Source of the DNA: Gemmatimonadota bacterium
Lineage (GTDB): Bacteria; Gemmatimonadota; Gemmatimonadetes; Longimicrobiales; Gaopeijiaceae
Reading direction: 5' to 3'
Assembly (NCBI GenBank): GCA_007121455.1
Contig: SKKN01000023.1
Coordinates: 151,966-215,965, forward strand
DNA: 64,000 nucleotides
Positions 7,640 through 16,040 of the stretch are shown here, one piece after another. Position numbers and translations under genes: made by a program. Under the pieces are notes generated by a model. The model was given only the letters and a program-made list of their open reading frames with translations, ran no database searches and was not told where the DNA came from. The first letter of the stretch is position 1. Each line of letters begins with the position of its first letter.

Positions 7640-10600
7640 ACTATCCCGAGCTTCCCCCGTCCGCCCACGCCCTCGAGGAAGAGATCCTCGAGCGGTGGGG
7701 TGCGGAGGATCTGTTTCGAAAGACCCTGGACCAGACCAGGGACGGGGATTCGTTCGTCTTCTACGAGGGTCCTCCGACCGCGAACGGACGACCCGGGCTC
7801 CACCACATCATCTCGCGCACGATGAAGGATCTCGTCTGCAGGCACCGGACGATGCAGGGGCGGCAGGTCACCCGGATCGCCGGCTGGGACACGCACGGTC
7901 TCCCAGTCGAGATCGAGGCCGAAAAAAAGCTTGGGATCTCGGGGAAGCCCGAGATCGAGGCGGTCGGCATCGCCCGTTTCAATGAAGTGTGCCGGGAGTC
8001 GGTCTTCACCTATAAGGAGGAGTGGGAGCGGCTCTCCGACCGGATTGGATACTGGCTCGACTATTCCAGCCCCTATGTCACCTTCCATTCGGAGTACATC
8101 GAATCCGTCTGGTGGGTTCTCAAGCAGCTCGCCGGCAAGGGGCTCCTCTATCGCGGTCACAAGAGCGTCCCCTACTGTCCTCGCTGTGGAACCACTCTCT
8201 CCTCCCACGAGGTCGCGCAGGGGTATCAGGAGGTGGAGGATCCTTCGCTCTATTTTCTCTGCCCCCTCCTTTCCGCTTCCGGCGATCTGGATTCCGAGGG
8301 GAGGGCCTTTTTGGCCTGGACCACCACGCCCTGGACCGTCCCCTCGAACGTCGCCCTCGCCGTGCACGAGGACCTCGAGTATGTCGAGGTCGAATGGAAG
8401 GGCCGGCGACTCATCCTTGCCGAGTCCCGCGTGGAGGCTCTCTTTGGTGAGGGTACACCGGTGGTGGCCCGATACAGTGGTTCCGAACTCACAGGCGCCC
8501 GATACGCTCGTTCGCTCGACCTCGTGCCCGCTCCCGCCGGGGAGGCAACGGCGCGCGCCTGGCAGGTGGTAGGGGAGGAGTTCGTGAGCGCGGACGACGG
8601 AACCGGGATCGTCCATCTCGCTCCCGCCTTCGGTGCAGACGACTATGAGGCCGGCCGGAAGCACGGGCTTCCGCTCCTGAACCCCGTCGACGACGAAGGG
8701 CGGTTCCGCTCCGGCGTGCCCGAGGTGGGCGGGATGTTCGTGAAGGATGCGGACCCGGTTCTCGTGGAGCGCCTCCGGGAGGTCGGAAACCTCTTCCGTG
8801 TCGAGCGGGTCACCCACTCGTACCCACACTGCTGGCGCTGCTCGTCTCCTCTTCTCTACATGGCGCGGGCTTCCTGGTTCGCCGCGACCTCCGGGCAGAA
8901 GGAGAGGATGCTCCAAAACAACGAGCAGGTCGCCTGGCACCCGCCTGATGTCGGAGTGGGACGGTTCGGGGAGTGGCTCGCGAACAACGTGGACTGGGCG
9001 TTGTCCAGGGACCGGTTCTGGGGCACACCGATCCCCGTATGGATCTGTGATGAGGATCCGGAGACCGTGGAGTGGGTCGGGAGCCTGGCCGAGCTCGAGG
9101 AGAAGGCCGGTGGTCTCCCGGAAGGGTTCGATCCTCACCGGCCTCACATCGACGAGGTGACCTGGCCCTGCGCCACGTGCTCGGGCACGATGCGACGGGC
9201 TCCGGAGGTCGTGGATGTATGGTTCGACTCGGGTGCGATGCCGTATGCCCAGTGGCATTACCCGTTCGAGAACGAGGAGGAATTCGAGCGCCACTTCCCG
9301 GCGGACTTCATCTGCGAAGGGCTCGACCAGACCCGGGGATGGTTCTACTCCCTCATGGCGATCTCGACGCTGCTCGACCGGGGACCGGCATACCGCAACG
9401 TGATCGTGAACGGCCTGATCCTGGATGCCGAGGGGCTGAAGATGTCGAAGTCCCGCGGGAACACCGTGGATCCCTGGGACGCGATCGAAGAGTTCGGTTC
9501 CGACGCGCTGCGGTGGTACCTGATCACCTCCTCCAATCCGTGGGTGCCGAAGCGCTACGATCCGGAAGGCGTACGGGAGAGCGCTCGGAAGCTCTTCGAT
9601 ACGGTGCAGAACACCTACCGGTTCTTCACACTGTATGCGAACGTCGAGGATTGGCGTCCGACCGATGAGGCTCCGAGCCCATCTGAGCGGAGTACGGTCG
9701 ACCGCTGGATCCTCTCCCGGTTCACGGGGGTCGTCGAGGAGGTGGGCCGGGAGCTCGAAGCATACCAGATCACCCGCGCGTACCGGCTCGTCGTGGACTT
9801 CATGAACGAAGATCTGTCGAACTGGTACATCCGTCGCTCCCGCCCGAGGTTCTGGGGAAACAGCGACACGGATGATGCCCGCGCCGCGTTCCGTACGCTC
9901 TGGGAGATCCTTCGGGACTCGGCGCGGCTGCTCGCGCCTGTGGCTCCCTTCTTCGCGGACTGGCTCCACAGGGCCCTCTCCGATGAGACGGTCCACCTTG
10001 CAGCGTTCCCGCAGCCGGAGGTGACTCTGCGGGACCTCGGGTTGGAGGAGGAGATGGAGGCTGCTCGCGCGCTCACCACACTCGGCCGTGCTGCCCGTGA
10101 GGAGGTGGGAATTCGGGTGCGCCAGCCCCTTCGGACGCTCCACGCCGTGGTGCCGGAGGGCATCGAGCTCCGACCAGCGATCCTCGATGTGGTGCGGGAC
10201 GAATTGAATGTGAAGGAGGTGCGCTTTCTCGACTCGGCCGATGCATTGGTCCGCCTGGTGGCGCGCCCGAACTTTCGGACGCTCGGCCCGCGCTTCCAGA
10301 AGCGGAGCGAAGAGGCGGCGTCGGCGATCCGCGCTCTCCCCGAGAAGGAGCTGCGTCGCTTCGAGGAGGAAGGCAGGGTGACGATCCGGATCGGGGAGGA
10401 AGAGCACGTCCTGGAGCCGGATGCCCTCGAGGTGATGGAGGAAGCCGCGGGAGACCTGGCGGTACGGAGCGATGGAGAGTTCACTGCCGCCGTGGACCCC
10501 ACGCTCGACCGGGATCTCATCGAGGAGGGTGTAGCGCGCGAGCTCGTGAATCGGATTCAGCGGTTTCGAAAGGACCGAGGGCTCGCGATCACGGATCGGG

Positions 10601-10803
10601 TGCGGATCGGGATCTTCGGGCCCGAAGAGGTTTCGGAAGCGGTGGAAAGATTCGGTGACTTCATCGCGGCGGAAACGCTCGCGGTGGATGTATCCAGGGG
10701 ACCAGAGGGGGATAGCGACGGGTACGAAGCCATCCAACAGGTGGAGATCGACGGCCGTCGAGTTCGGCTGTCCCTGAGTCGAGCGGAGGAATCGGTGACG
10801 TGA
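7636..10803 (+). CDS. ileS: Isoleucyl-tRNA synthetase, type 2 with GLHH signature
   Basis: IleRS charges tRNA-Ile. At 1055 residues it matches the long type-2 class rather than the roughly 940-residue E. coli type. The class I HIGH position reads GLHH (residues 54-57, in GRPGLHHI), a G-x-H-H order instead of H-x-G-H. The KMSKS loop is intact at 602-606. The editing domain (AWTTTPWTVPSNVALAV) and anticodon region are present. Zinc-ligand-type cysteines occur in YCPRCG and PHCWRCSS. It follows PNP by ATGA overlap and precedes lspA by GTGA overlap. No second ileS is visible, so this looks like the housekeeping enzyme. Confidence 0.95.
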   Translation: MNYPELPPSAHALEEEILERWGAEDLFRKTLDQTRDGDSFVFYEGPPTANGRPGLHHIISRTMKDLVCRHRTMQGRQVTRIAGWDTHGLPVEIEAEKKLGISGKPEIEAVGIARFNEVCRESVFTYKEEWERLSDRIGYWLDYSSPYVTFHSEYIESVWWVLKQLAGKGLLYRGHKSVPYCPRCGTTLSSHEVAQGYQEVEDPSLYFLCPLLSASGDLDSEGRAFLAWTTTPWTVPSNVALAVHEDLEYVEVEWKGRRLILAESRVEALFGEGTPVVARYSGSELTGARYARSLDLVPAPAGEATARAWQVVGEEFVSADDGTGIVHLAPAFGADDYEAGRKHGLPLLNPVDDEGRFRSGVPEVGGMFVKDADPVLVERLREVGNLFRVERVTHSYPHCWRCSSPLLYMARASWFAATSGQKERMLQNNEQVAWHPPDVGVGRFGEWLANNVDWALSRDRFWGTPIPVWICDEDPETVEWVGSLAELEEKAGGLPEGFDPHRPHIDEVTWPCATCSGTMRRAPEVVDVWFDSGAMPYAQWHYPFENEEEFERHFPADFICEGLDQTRGWFYSLMAISTLLDRGPAYRNVIVNGLILDAEGLKMSKSRGNTVDPWDAIEEFGSDALRWYLITSSNPWVPKRYDPEGVRESARKLFDTVQNTYRFFTLYANVEDWRPTDEAPSPSERSTVDRWILSRFTGVVEEVGRELEAYQITRAYRLVVDFMNEDLSNWYIRRSRPRFWGNSDTDDARAAFRTLWEILRDSARLLAPVAPFFADWLHRALSDETVHLAAFPQPEVTLRDLGLEEEMEAARALTTLGRAAREEVGIRVRQPLRTLHAVVPEGIELRPAILDVVRDELNVKEVRFLDSADALVRLVARPNFRTLGPRFQKRSEEAASAIRALPEKELRRFEEEGRVTIRIGEEEHVLEPDALEVMEEAAGDLAVRSDGEFTAAVDPTLDRDLIEEGVARELVNRIQRFRKDRGLAITDRVRIGIFGPEEVSEAVERFGDFIAAETLAVDVSRGPEGDSDGYEAIQQVEIDGRRVRLSLSRAEESVT

Positions 10804-11390
10804 CGGATCCGGCGGGGAGACACGGGACCGAAAATGGGGGGACGGCGGGAGGAGGCGATCTGGGCGGCCGAAAGCTGCCGATCCTCTTGATCTTCGGGGG
10901 AGGGGTGTTCCTCCTCGACGTCGTCACGAAGTGGATCGTCCAGCAGACACTTCCATTGGGCCGTTCCGTCGAGGTGCTGGGCGACGTGTTTCGCCTCACC
11001 CATATCATGAACCCCGGTGCGGCCTTCGGTCTGCACATCGGGGAGCATTCGCGGCTGGTTTTCATCCTCCTCACCATTTGCGCTCTCCTCTTCCTCGGGG
11101 GGATGTACTGGTATGCTGCCCGGAGGGACTACCTCCGCCTCGTAGCCGTGAGTCTTCTTGTCGGCGGGGCTCTCGGAAACCTGCTCGACCGGGTCCGCTT
11201 TCCCGAGGGGGTGGTGGACTTCCTCGACGTCGGATTCGGCACCATGCGCTGGCCCGTGTTCAACGTGGCTGACATGGGGATCACCGTGGGGGCGGTGCTC
11301 CTCGCCGTATCGATCTGGCAGGAGGAGCGGGAGGTACATCGATCGGAGGATGGGGTCGACGAGAAAGCTGCTCGTTCTCCTTCGTCCTGA
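10800..11390 (+). CDS. lspA: Lipoprotein signal peptidase II
   Basis: LspA is the inner-membrane aspartyl protease that removes signal peptides from prolipoproteins. Four hydrophobic helices follow a polar N-terminal extension of about 25 residues. The catalytic pair is in GNLLDRVRFPEGVVDF (D140) and FNVADMGI (D158). The asparagine motif MNPGAAFG is also present. The GTG at 10800 overlaps the ileS stop. The polar tail ends shortly before rluD. Its substrates would include the lipoprotein encoded at 60502-61812. Confidence 0.95.
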   Translation: MTDPAGRHGTENGGTAGGGDLGGRKLPILLIFGGGVFLLDVVTKWIVQQTLPLGRSVEVLGDVFRLTHIMNPGAAFGLHIGEHSRLVFILLTICALLFLGGMYWYAARRDYLRLVAVSLLVGGALGNLLDRVRFPEGVVDFLDVGFGTMRWPVFNVADMGITVGAVLLAVSIWQEEREVHRSEDGVDEKAARSPSS

Positions 11391-11401
11391 CGGGGGGCGC
11401 C

Positions 11402-12433
11402 GTGTCCGGTAGCCGGAAGGAGACCCTGCGAGTGGGAGAGCTCGAAGCAGGAGTCCGGGTAGATCGGTACCTCGCGGACACGCTGAACCTTTCCCGTACT
11501 CGGATCCAGCACCTGCTCGACGAGGGAATGATCCTCGTCGACGGGAGGCGTCCGCGAAAATCAGAGCAAGTCGAGGCCGGCCAGCGGATCGAGGTGGAGG
11601 TCCCACCTCCCGAGCCTTTGAGCGAGGAGCCGGAGGACATCCCGCTCGACATCGTCTACGAGGACAATGCGCTCCTCGTCGTGGACAAGCCCGCAGGGCT
11701 CGTCGTGCACCCCGCGCCCGGGCACCCCGGGGGGACGCTCGTGAACGCGCTTCTCCACCATGTGGATGACCTTTCCGGAATCGGGGGGCGGCTCCGGCCC
11801 GGGATCGTCCACAGGCTCGACCGCGACACCTCCGGACTTCTCGTGGTTGCAAAGGGTGACGAGGCGCACCAACGCCTCTCCGAAGCGCTGAAGGCGAGGA
11901 ACGTTCGAAGGATCTACAAGGCTCTGGTGTGGGGGCATCTCCCCGAGGATGAGATGCGAGTGGATGCTCCGATCGGCCGGGACCCCAGGAACCGGAAACG
12001 CATGGCGGTGGTCGACGGCGGGCGGCGGGCGGCGACCCGATTCCGGGTGCGGGACCGATGGCCCGCCGCGGAGCTCCTCGAGGTCGCGCTCGAGTCCGGA
12101 AGGACGCATCAGATCCGGGTGCACCTCCTCCATCTCGGGCATCCCATCGTCGGAGACCCCGTCTATGGAGTTGGTTGGGAGCGGGGGATGAGTGGACCGG
12201 CCAGGGGGTGGGCGATGGAACTCGCCCGGCGCGTACCTCGCCAATTTCTGCATGCCGCAGTTCTGGCCTTCGACCACCCTTCGACCGGTGAGCCGATGCG
12301 CTTCGAAGTGCCGCTGCCTCCGGACCTCGCCCATGTGGTCGAATGGGTGGAGGAGGGGTACAGGGACCAGGAGGCGCGCGACGGGGGAGGGTACGCTCAG
12401 GAGGACCGAGCCGATGCGGAGGAGGGTGTGTAA
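11402..12433 (+). CDS. rluD: RluD-type 23S rRNA pseudouridine synthase
   Basis: This RluA/RluD-family enzyme converts uridines in large-subunit rRNA to pseudouridine. An S4 RNA-binding domain occupies roughly residues 10-70 (RVDRYLADTLNLSRTRIQHL). The catalytic domain has VDKPAGLVVHPAPGH and the active-site HRLDRDTSGLLVVAK with the catalytic Asp. It ends with GRTHQIRVHLLHLGHPI and GDPVYG. At 343 residues the length is normal. It starts with GTG 11 nt after lspA, and its stop overlaps the next start as TAATG. In Firmicutes the homologue ylyB also follows lspA. Confidence 0.93.
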   Translation: MSGSRKETLRVGELEAGVRVDRYLADTLNLSRTRIQHLLDEGMILVDGRRPRKSEQVEAGQRIEVEVPPPEPLSEEPEDIPLDIVYEDNALLVVDKPAGLVVHPAPGHPGGTLVNALLHHVDDLSGIGGRLRPGIVHRLDRDTSGLLVVAKGDEAHQRLSEALKARNVRRIYKALVWGHLPEDEMRVDAPIGRDPRNRKRMAVVDGGRRAATRFRVRDRWPAAELLEVALESGRTHQIRVHLLHLGHPIVGDPVYGVGWERGMSGPARGWAMELARRVPRQFLHAAVLAFDHPSTGEPMRFEVPLPPDLAHVVEWVEEGYRDQEARDGGGYAQEDRADAEEGV

Positions 12434-14421
12434 TGGAGCTCGACCGTCGGATGACCTTCGACACGTACGTGGTGGGGCCCGCGAATCGTCTCGCCACCGC
12501 CGCGGCCCGTCGAGCCGCGGATTCGCCGGGGACCAGCTACAACCCCCTCTTCCTCTATTCTGCCTCCGGACTGGGAAAGTCGCACATCCTCACTGCCGTC
12601 GCGCAGCACGCGACCCGCACCAAACCGGAGCGGAAGGTCGTATACCAGTCGCTCGAAGGGTATCTGGATGAGCTGACGCAGTCGCTTGGGAGCGGGGACA
12701 AGGACGGAATGCGGGACCGGTACCGCGACCTCGAGATTCTCCTCCTGGACGACGTGCAGTTTCTCACCGGCCAGACCCAGGCGCAGGAGCTCCTTCTTCG
12801 AACCCTCGATACCCTGGCTGCCCAGGGCAGCCAGGTCGTCCTTGCGAGCGATCGGCCGCCTGCGGAGATCAACGGATTGGACGCCCGACTTCTCTCCCGC
12901 TTCTCCGGAGGGCTCATCGTCGACATCGGCACTCCTGATTACGAGACGCGAGTCGCGATCATGCGGAGAAAGGTCGAGGAGAGGAGTGCCCGGCTCCTCC
13001 CGGGCGTCGCCGAAGCCATGGCCCGCCATCCGTACAAGAACGTGCGGGAGCTGCAGGGAGCGCTGAACCGGGTGCTGGCGGTCCAGGACCTCGAGGACCG
13101 CCAGGTGGCGCCCGATGAGGTGTACGGCATCCTCGGTGTGGGGGACGCCGGCCGCGCGGACGAGGGCAAGCCGGAGCCCCAACCGGTCGTCCCTGAGGTC
13201 GAGGAGGAGCCGGAACCCGAGCCGGAGACATGGAGGCAGACCCTCCAGAAGGAGGCTTCAGTCGCAGAGGAGGAAGGGTACTCCGCGGCGCGACTTCACC
13301 GACTCCTGGCGGCCGATGTCGAGCCTGAGGACCTGGAAGGGGTGGTCCGACGGTTTCGTCGTGACGTGGAGCGGCTTCAGGAGATTGGTGCGGCGTTGAT
13401 CGAGCTGGGGAGTCCGTCGTCGGATGCGGACCAGACGGTCCTCGAAGATCCCGAGCGGCTAGAGGAGGCCGAGGCCCTGCTCGCTTCTGCGAGAGAGCGG
13501 CGCAGACCCTTCCCCGAAATCGGGAATGGCCCCGTGCTTTCCGAGCTCACCGGTCGTTACCCACCCCTGGCACTCCGTGCCGCGGAACGGTTCGTGCTAC
13601 AGGAGAGGCCGGAGTACAACCCGCTTTACGTCGTTTGCTCGGAGAGGGTTGGTGCGAACGACCTTCTGCGGGCGACCGGCCGAACTCTCCTCGGCATTCG
13701 GCCGAACGCCCGGGTGGCGCTCGTATCCGTGCAGGAGTTCGCCGAGGACTTCATCCGGGCGATCTCCGAGGGCGTGGCGGGAGCGTGGCGGGAGCGATGG
13801 TGGAGCGTGGACCTCTTCCTCCTCAGCGGCGCGGAGGCGCTTTCCGACACGGAACGGGCACAGGACGAGTTCTTTCACCTCTTTGAGGCACTGAAGGGGC
13901 AGGATGCGCGCATCCTGATCACCGCAGACTGCCCTCCTTCGGAGATCGAGAAGATCGACGACCGCCTGCGCTCCCGGTTCGAAGGAGGGCTCGTGGTGGA
14001 GGTCGACGGTTTGGAAGTCACCGATACCGGGGGCGGGGAGGTGGAGCTCGAAGTACGCGGGAGCGCCGCGGGGGAAGGCACGGTAGCCGAGGTCGAGGAG
14101 CACGACCGCGGGAAAGACCCCGCTCCGGCGACTGCCGGGGTGGAAACCGTCGTTCCGGACGTTCCGGTTCCGCCGACCGGTGTGGTGGGCGACGGGACGG
14201 GCAAGCCTCGCTCCGGAACGCACTCGGATGACCTCGCCCTGATCCGTGAAATCTCCGGGGTCGGGGCCCGTGCCACTCGGAAGCCCGATGAAGAGGGAAG
14301 CGTTGTGGCGGAAGGGTCTTCGGCCAAGGGGCCGGATGGAGAGGAGGTGTGGAGGCCGAACCCGGAGAAGGTGGTCTGGCGCTGGCCGCGACTTGCGGAC
14401 GTCCTCGAGGAGGACGACTGA
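12433..14421 (+). CDS. Tandem DnaA-like AAA+ ATPase, second AAA+ domain degenerate
   Basis: This 662-residue protein has two DnaA/Hda-type AAA+ domains and no recognisable DnaA DNA-binding domain IV. Domain 1 (residues 7-220) starts like DnaA domain III (MTFDTYVVGPANRL). It has Walker A SASGLGKS (43-50), Walker B ILLLDDVQFL (DD 106-107), sensor 1 (S139/D140), box VII R156 (LLSRFSGG) and sensor 2 R205 (NVRELQG). A charged helical linker follows. Domain 2 (about 370-525) keeps the fold pattern, but the P-loop is CSERVGAND (402-410) and Walker B ends SG (465-466). Its box VII arginine survives (RSRFEGG, R515). An acidic tail ends in a Trp-rich motif. It is coupled to rluD and the PATAN-TPR gene. 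A replication role is inference. Confidence 0.8.
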   Translation: MELDRRMTFDTYVVGPANRLATAAARRAADSPGTSYNPLFLYSASGLGKSHILTAVAQHATRTKPERKVVYQSLEGYLDELTQSLGSGDKDGMRDRYRDLEILLLDDVQFLTGQTQAQELLLRTLDTLAAQGSQVVLASDRPPAEINGLDARLLSRFSGGLIVDIGTPDYETRVAIMRRKVEERSARLLPGVAEAMARHPYKNVRELQGALNRVLAVQDLEDRQVAPDEVYGILGVGDAGRADEGKPEPQPVVPEVEEEPEPEPETWRQTLQKEASVAEEEGYSAARLHRLLAADVEPEDLEGVVRRFRRDVERLQEIGAALIELGSPSSDADQTVLEDPERLEEAEALLASARERRRPFPEIGNGPVLSELTGRYPPLALRAAERFVLQERPEYNPLYVVCSERVGANDLLRATGRTLLGIRPNARVALVSVQEFAEDFIRAISEGVAGAWRERWWSVDLFLLSGAEALSDTERAQDEFFHLFEALKGQDARILITADCPPSEIEKIDDRLRSRFEGGLVVEVDGLEVTDTGGGEVELEVRGSAAGEGTVAEVEEHDRGKDPAPATAGVETVVPDVPVPPTGVVGDGTGKPRSGTHSDDLALIREISGVGARATRKPDEEGSVVAEGSSAKGPDGEEVWRPNPEKVVWRWPRLADVLEEDD

Positions 14422-16040
14422 TGGCGATCGAGGGATCCCTCACCGACGTCGATCTGGCGGATATCTGCCAGCTCCTTGCGATGGGGCGGAAGACGGGGTG
14501 CCTGACGGTCACGGACCGTTCGAACTTCGGCTACGTGTACTTCGAGCAGGGCCGGATCAGCTACGCCTCGATCCTGAACCGACCGGACCGGTTGGGTGAG
14601 CTCCTGGTCCGCAACGACGTGATCACGCGAGGGGACCTCTCGCAGGCGATGGAGATGCAGGCGCACCATCCAGGGAAGCGACTGGGTCAGATCCTCGTGG
14701 AGCGAGGGAGCCTCACCGAGGAGGAGCTGACTCGATACATCACCGTCCAGATCGAGGAGGCCGTGTATCATCTCTTCGGATGGGATCGGGGAACCTTCCA
14801 TTTCGACCCGGAAGAGCGCCCGGACGATGGGGCGTTGAAGGTGTCCATCCATGCGGAAGGCCTCCTCCTGGAGGGTGCCCGGAGGGTGGACGAGTGGAGC
14901 ATGATCGAGAAGAAGATTCCGAGCATGGATCTCGTCTTCTCCCTCGAAAGGGATCCGCTGGGAGAGGAGGATGTGGAGCTCACCGAGGAGCAGAGGAAGG
15001 TGCTCCCGCTCCTCGACGGGGCGCGAAGCGTTGAGGAGATCGGGAAAGAATCGGGCCTGGTGGAGTTCGACGTGGCGAAGGCGGTCTATGGGCTTCTACA
15101 GGCCGGCTTCGCGCGGCGGTCCGGCCAGAAGACCGAAAAGGCCGAAGAGCCGGGTGACGCGCTGCTCCACCAGCATTTGAACCTCGGGCTTGCCTTCTAC
15201 CGAGCCGGGATGCTGGAGGATGCCGAGCGGGAGTTGGACCGTGCGCTCGAGATCGACTCCACCCAGGTGGAAGCCCGGCGCACGCTCGCACTGATCGGGC
15301 TCAAGTCGGGGCGGACCGAGGAGGCGCTGGAGCACCTCGTCCGGCTCGCAGAGAATGCTCGGGTGAGCCCCGGTACGCTTCGAAACCTCGCGTTCGCCCT
15401 CGAGTTGCTGGAGCGTTACGACGATGCGCTGGACGCCCTGGCACGCGCAGAAACAAGCGGTGTCGCGAAAGAAGACCTCGACGTCGCCCGGGCGGTCCTC
15501 AACCTGAAGCGGGGAGATCCGAAGCGATCGCGAGACATCTTCCGCCAATACCGGAAGGAATCGGGAACGGCCCTCTCGCCGATCTACTACGCCTACGCCC
15601 TTCTCGCCGAAGGGGCGGCGGGCAACCCGGAAGCTGCGCTCGCGCTCGGGCGGGAGGGGCTCACGCGCTTCCCGGAGGACGGGGCGATCATGGTCAACCT
15701 CGGAGTGGTCCTCGAGCGAAGGGGTGAAACCGAAGCTGCCGAGGCGCTCTATCTGCGAGCCGTCTCCGGAGGCGACACGCCTCCCCAGGCGCACAAGAAC
15801 CTGGGGGACCTGGCGTACCGCCGGGGGGACCCGGCGAGCGCTCGTGCTCACTACGAGAGAGCGATCCGGATCGACCCGAAGCTCGGAGACGATACCTACT
15901 TGAAGCTCGGCAACCTGGCCTACAAGGAGGGGGAGCGCGAGTGGGCGGTGGGGCTCTGGCAACGAGCCCTCGAGTTGAACCCGCGAAACGAGGTCGTGCG
16001 GACGAATCTGGAGCTTCTGGCGGCGACCCCCGAGCGATGA
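14421..16040 (+). CDS. PATAN (DUF4388) domain protein with TPR repeats
   Basis: This 539-residue cytoplasmic protein begins with a PATAN/DUF4388 domain: GSLTDVDLADICQLLAMGRK, TGCLTVTDRSNFGYVYFEQG, then RLGELLVRNDVITRGDL and VYHLFGWDRGTFHF (to about residue 170). A winged-helix-like segment follows (VLPLLDGARSVEEIGKESG). From about residue 250 there are six or more TPR units (for example LNLGLAFYRAGMLEDAEREL). PATAN domains occur in regulatory and motility proteins and are thought to mediate protein contacts. No enzyme motif is visible. The ATG overlaps the upstream stop as TGATG. I see it as a scaffold or regulator working with the tandem ATPase; that is inference. Confidence 0.8.
   Translation: MAIEGSLTDVDLADICQLLAMGRKTGCLTVTDRSNFGYVYFEQGRISYASILNRPDRLGELLVRNDVITRGDLSQAMEMQAHHPGKRLGQILVERGSLTEEELTRYITVQIEEAVYHLFGWDRGTFHFDPEERPDDGALKVSIHAEGLLLEGARRVDEWSMIEKKIPSMDLVFSLERDPLGEEDVELTEEQRKVLPLLDGARSVEEIGKESGLVEFDVAKAVYGLLQAGFARRSGQKTEKAEEPGDALLHQHLNLGLAFYRAGMLEDAERELDRALEIDSTQVEARRTLALIGLKSGRTEEALEHLVRLAENARVSPGTLRNLAFALELLERYDDALDALARAETSGVAKEDLDVARAVLNLKRGDPKRSRDIFRQYRKESGTALSPIYYAYALLAEGAAGNPEAALALGREGLTRFPEDGAIMVNLGVVLERRGETEAAEALYLRAVSGGDTPPQAHKNLGDLAYRRGDPASARAHYERAIRIDPKLGDDTYLKLGNLAYKEGEREWAVGLWQRALELNPRNEVVRTNLELLAATPER

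Noticed and set aside
7342..10737. Open frame of 1131 codons on the minus strand opposite ileS
   Set aside because: It is an antisense by-product of GC-rich codon use. The plus strand holds a full IleRS with all motifs, and the antisense product is His/Arg/Pro-rich with no domain.
10557..12497. 646-codon minus-strand frame opposite lspA and rluD
   Set aside because: Low-complexity Arg/Pro product antisense to two well-supported genes.
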